The notes below the pieces were generated by a model, which was not told the DNA's origin, did no database searches, and saw only the letters and a program-made list of their open reading frames with translations. DNA of 33,138 bases, from contig CALKAQ010000028.1 in NCBI GenBank assembly GCA_937983075.1, forward strand, positions 1 to 33,138, read 5' to 3'. The translations under genes were made by a program, and so were the position numbers. The stretch is from an uncultured bacterium. Its GTDB lineage: Bacteria; Bacillota; Limnochordia; DTU080; JAAYLA01. Of this stretch, positions 30,183-33,138 are shown piece by piece; within the stretch, counting starts at the first letter, position 1; each line of letters begins with the position of its first letter.

Positions 30183-32054
30183 ATGACCATGGTTACACCG
30201 GAGAAGCTTAACGCCATTCCAGACAAGCCGGGCGTCTATTTGATGAAGAATGCCGCAGGCGACATCATTTACGTCGGCAAGGCGATTTCGTTGAAAAACC
30301 GCGTGCGCTCCTACTTTCAATCCAAAGGAAAGCACGATTCGCCGAAAGTGCGTCTGTTGGTCAAGCAAATTGCCGACATCGACTACATCGTCACATCCAA
30401 CGAAGTCGAAGCGCTGATTCTCGAATCGACGCTGATTAAAGAGCAGAAGCCGCGGTACAACGTGCGGCTGAAAGACGACAAAAACTATCCCTACATCAAG
30501 GTGACCACTGATGAAGCCTTCCCCCGGGTGATCGTCACCCGCAGGCTGGAAGAAGACGGTCGCATGTTCGGTCCGTTCGCCGATGCCGGTGCCGTCCGCA
30601 TGACGCTCAGTTTTTTGCGCAAGCACTTTCCGCTGCGCACGTGCAGCCTGAATTTGAGCGAGCGTCGAGACTATCGCCCTTGCCTGTTGTACCACATCGG
30701 CCGGTGTGGCGCGCCGTGCGCCGGTCTGCAATCGGCCGAGGAGTACAACAAGCTCGTGGAAGAAGTATGCCTGTTTTTGGAAGGGCGCCACGACCGCCTC
30801 ATTCCGGAAATCGAACGCCAAATGAAAGAGGCCGCCGCGAACCTGCAATTCGAACGGGCGGCTCGCCTGCGCGATCAGATGCGTGCGATCCAACGGATCG
30901 CCGAGCGCCAACAAGTGGTTTCGCCGCATCTCGAAGACAGCGACGTCATCGGTGTCGCCCGGGAGGGAGCAGTCGCCGGCGTTCAGATCTTTTTCAGCCG
31001 GGGCGGCAAGCTCATCGGCCAGGAAAACTATTACCTCGACGCCGAGATGGAAGAAGACCGGGTGGAGATTTTGCGGGCGTTTCTCAAGCAGTTTTACGCC
31101 GGGGCGGCTGTCATCCCGCCGGTGATTCTCGTGCCGGATGAGGTGGAGGACGCTGCGGGCATCGCCGATTGGCTGAGCGAACGCCGCGGCAAGAAAGTCC
31201 GTCTGCACGTGCCGAAGCGGGGCGAAAAGCGCCGTCTCGTCGAAATGGCGATGGAAAATGCCGCCGTCATGCTGAACGACTACCTTTCCAGGGAAAACCG
31301 CCGTGTAGCCGCCAACCAGATGGGCCTGGAACAGCTGCAAGAGTTGTTAGGACTGCCCGATTTACCGCGGCGCATCGAGGCGTACGATATATCCAATCTG
31401 TTCGGTACCGATGCGGTCGGCTCGATGGTCGTGTTGACCGACGGCGTGCCCGACAACAAGGAGTACCGTCGGTTCAAAATCCGCACCGTGCAAGGCTCCA
31501 ACGACTACGCGATGATGCAGGAAGTCATTCGGCGCCGCTTCATGCGCGGCTTGAAAGAGCGGGAGGAAATTCAAGAGCTCTCCCCGAAACAACGAGCCGA
31601 GGCGATGAAGCAAGCTCGTTTTGCATCGTTTCCCGACCTTATCATCATCGACGGTGGCCGGGGCCAGCTCAACGCCGCCCGGGCTGCCTTGCGTGATTTG
31701 GATCTGGAAGATTTGCCCATAGTCGGTTTGGCCGAACGGCTTGAAGAAATCTATACCGTCGAGGAAGACGAGCCGATTCGTCTGCCCGACGACAGTCCGG
31801 CGCTGCATTTGATGCAACGAGTGCGCGATGAAGCACATCGATTCGCTCTGTCCTACCACCGCCATTTGCGGAGCGTGCGAGCCCGACGATCGGTTCTCGA
31901 TGAAATTCCCGGCATCGGTCCGAAGCGAAAGAAGGCGCTTTTGCAGAAGTTCGGATCGGTCAAGGCTTTGCGCCAAGCGTCGGTTGAAGAAATGGCCTCG
32001 GTGCCCGGCATCTCTCTAGAACTGGCCCAACGTATTCACAATCAGCTGTCGTAA
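30183..32054 (+). CDS. uvrC: Excinuclease ABC subunit C
   Basis: The nuclease that makes both incisions around UvrB-bound damage. It has about 623 residues. The N-terminal GIY-YIG domain (GVYLMKNAAGDIIYVGKA) cuts 3', a UVR domain (LQFERAARLRDQM) contacts UvrB, the RNase H-like domain (AYDISNLFGTDAVGSMVV, LIIIDGGRGQLNAA) cuts 5', and two C-terminal HhH motifs (IPGIGPKRKKALL, VPGISLELAQRI) bind DNA. The start is uncertain: AAGGAGGTGG (30156-30165) is about 18 bases before ATG 30183 but touches the in-frame GTG 30162, so neither is ideal; ATG 30189 is also possible. It probably shares a transcript with uvrA. Confidence 0.96.
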   Translation: MTMVTPEKLNAIPDKPGVYLMKNAAGDIIYVGKAISLKNRVRSYFQSKGKHDSPKVRLLVKQIADIDYIVTSNEVEALILESTLIKEQKPRYNVRLKDDKNYPYIKVTTDEAFPRVIVTRRLEEDGRMFGPFADAGAVRMTLSFLRKHFPLRTCSLNLSERRDYRPCLLYHIGRCGAPCAGLQSAEEYNKLVEEVCLFLEGRHDRLIPEIERQMKEAAANLQFERAARLRDQMRAIQRIAERQQVVSPHLEDSDVIGVAREGAVAGVQIFFSRGGKLIGQENYYLDAEMEEDRVEILRAFLKQFYAGAAVIPPVILVPDEVEDAAGIADWLSERRGKKVRLHVPKRGEKRRLVEMAMENAAVMLNDYLSRENRRVAANQMGLEQLQELLGLPDLPRRIEAYDISNLFGTDAVGSMVVLTDGVPDNKEYRRFKIRTVQGSNDYAMMQEVIRRRFMRGLKEREEIQELSPKQRAEAMKQARFASFPDLIIIDGGRGQLNAARAALRDLDLEDLPIVGLAERLEEIYTVEEDEPIRLPDDSPALHLMQRVRDEAHRFALSYHRHLRSVRARRSVLDEIPGIGPKRKKALLQKFGSVKALRQASVEEMASVPGISLELAQRIHNQLS

Positions 32055-32092
32055 GCGGCGAATTGCCATGCCTTTAGGAGGCGATGCCATTG

Positions 32093-33138
32093 ATGCATGC
32101 GATGCGAGCTCGTCCACGTGCCGCAGTGCCCGCCTGGTTGGTCCTCGCGCTCTGTACGCTCTTCTGGCTCGGCGCAACCCAGCGCAGCGAAGCGTTTTTG
32201 CTCAACCTCGGCTACCAAACGCTGCGTTTGCTTGAAAATGCCGATCCGATTTCCCATGACATTACGCTGCGCTTGAATCCCGAAACCAAAGAGGCTTATT
32301 TCACCGACAAGTTCACCATCGCGGCGCAAAAAAACATCGGCGACTTTTATGTCCTCCTCGGGCATGACTACGTCTTGGAACGCGCCGGAACCGTTGACGG
32401 CGAGGTCTTGTCCCATCGCGTTTATATTCAGTGGGCATCGCTTCCTTTCACGATTTACCGTATTAACTTTGCCGAACGGGTTGCTGCCGGGGAAGAAACG
32501 ACGGTGGTGTTGGAGTACCGCCTCGGGCCTGACACCGTGAAAACCGTCTCGCCGTTCGTCACGGACGACCTGTTCATTGCAATCGTCACGATGTTTTGGT
32601 ATCCTCAGATGCCCGGCGAGTCCTTTTTCGAAGCGACCGTGCATATGGAGGGGCCGGACGATTGGGTCATGATCGGTGAGGGAGAGCCGCTCGAAGGCAC
32701 GAACGGCAGGTCTTGGCGAACGGTGGCTCCGGTGACCGGATTGAATTTCGTGGCAGGTTGGTTTGAGCCGGTGGAAATGTCGGCGGAGTCGTGGCGCGTG
32801 GTTGGCTGGCGCGCTCCGGGCTGGGGCCGTTACCTCGAAGAAATGATGGAACACACGGTCGGTGCCATGCGTTTTTACGAATCGCTGCTCGGGCCCTTGG
32901 GCCTGGAACGCCTCGACGTTGTTTCGCTGCCCATCTACCTTGGCGGTTCCTTGTCTCAGTTCTCCGGCTGGATGTTCGATGAGTACATGACTTCCTACGG
33001 CATTCGGGACACCGCACTGCGGGCGTATATGGCCGGTCATGAAGTCGCACACAAGTGGGTCGGCTACCGGGTTGGATTTGAAGTGCTCGGGACAACTTGG
33101 CTCCAAGAGGGCCTCGCGGATTATTTGGCATTTTTGGC
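32093..33138 (+). CDS. M1-like zinc metallopeptidase, 3' end missing
   Basis: An open frame from ATG 32093 (AGGAGG at 32076-32081, 11 bases upstream) to the right edge, 348 codons and incomplete. A hydrophobic segment near residues 13-33 is a signal peptide or anchor. The domain then resembles M1 aminopeptidases: a beta-rich N-terminal part, and the zinc site HEVAH ... followed 18 residues later by Glu in WLQEGLADYLAF, the HExxH-x18-E gluzincin layout. The usual GAMEN-type exopeptidase loop is not seen upstream; the equivalent region reads LGGSLSQFSGWMFDEY. So it may not be a standard aminopeptidase. It lies 38 bases after uvrC and may be transcribed with it. Confidence 0.85.
   Translation, partial: MHAMRARPRAAVPAWLVLALCTLFWLGATQRSEAFLLNLGYQTLRLLENADPISHDITLRLNPETKEAYFTDKFTIAAQKNIGDFYVLLGHDYVLERAGTVDGEVLSHRVYIQWASLPFTIYRINFAERVAAGEETTVVLEYRLGPDTVKTVSPFVTDDLFIAIVTMFWYPQMPGESFFEATVHMEGPDDWVMIGEGEPLEGTNGRSWRTVAPVTGLNFVAGWFEPVEMSAESWRVVGWRAPGWGRYLEEMMEHTVGAMRFYESLLGPLGLERLDVVSLPIYLGGSLSQFSGWMFDEYMTSYGIRDTALRAYMAGHEVAHKWVGYRVGFEVLGTTWLQEGLADYLAFL

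Noticed and set aside
30108..31340. A long antisense open frame across uvrC.
   Set aside because: It mirrors the codons of uvrC, has no start signals and no recognisable domain.
1..33138. tRNA, rRNA, insertion sequences or prophage genes.
   Set aside because: No cloverleaf, transposase, integrase or terminal inverted repeat pattern was found on reading both strands, though small RNAs could be missed by eye.

Overview
The window looks like a chromosomal segment of a moderately GC-rich member of the Bacillota (Firmicutes). Evidence for this: strong AGGAGG-type ribosome binding sites, many GTG and TTG starts, SLH/secondary-wall genes (csaB, a TagA/WecG enzyme), and a gene order echoing Bacillus subtilis prfB-yvjA-ctpB-minJ-uvrB-uvrA. 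The order here is prfB ... YitT/YvjA-like, ctp, MinJ-like PDZ protein, polysaccharide deacetylase, uvrB ... uvrA, uvrC. The exact lineage cannot be settled by eye. A heme-binding protein with an ordinary cleavable signal peptide and no lipobox cysteine would fit a deep-branching, possibly diderm lineage, but that is only a hint.

Layout. 1-2300: a partial gene at the left edge, then fhs (formate-tetrahydrofolate ligase) on the minus strand. 2289-2560: a small CRISPR array of 5 identical 28-bp repeats and 4 spacers of 33 bp. Its repeat is type I-E-like, it appears to be read leftward from an AT-rich leader on its right, and no cas genes are in view. 2561-5000: a possible gene remnant, an ABC-2-permease-like membrane protein, a structured untranslated region, and a thiol-oxidation pair (DsbA-like plus VKOR). 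5191-7884: a DHA2-type MFS transporter, a DnaQ-like exonuclease and a convergent OsmC protein. 8139-10951: a heme ABC importer operon hmuTUV ending in an unannotated 29-residue single-membrane-span ORF and a clear terminator.

11075-17976: prfB with its programmed +1 frameshift, then a tightly packed, overlapping run of envelope genes: DUF2993/LmeA-like, DUF5693 membrane protein, CsaB pyruvyltransferase, TagA/WecG glycosyltransferase, YitT-like protein. CsaB and TagA together point to a pyruvylated secondary wall polymer anchoring SLH proteins. The DUF5693 protein is the least understood member and the best lead for unknown biology here.

18163-23786: ctp protease, MinJ-like PDZ protein, YibQ-type deacetylase and uvrB, closely spaced or overlapping. 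23927-24304: a decayed branched-chain-amino-acid ABC binding protein (livJ/livK type). 24482-27084: a CNNM/CorC-type CBS protein and a minus-strand MFS transporter. 27217-32054: uvrA and uvrC, so all three excision-repair genes lie in one 10-kb stretch, with uvrB split from uvrAC by accessory genes. 32093 to the right edge: an incomplete M1-like zinc metallopeptidase. I see no tRNA, rRNA, insertion sequence or prophage gene.
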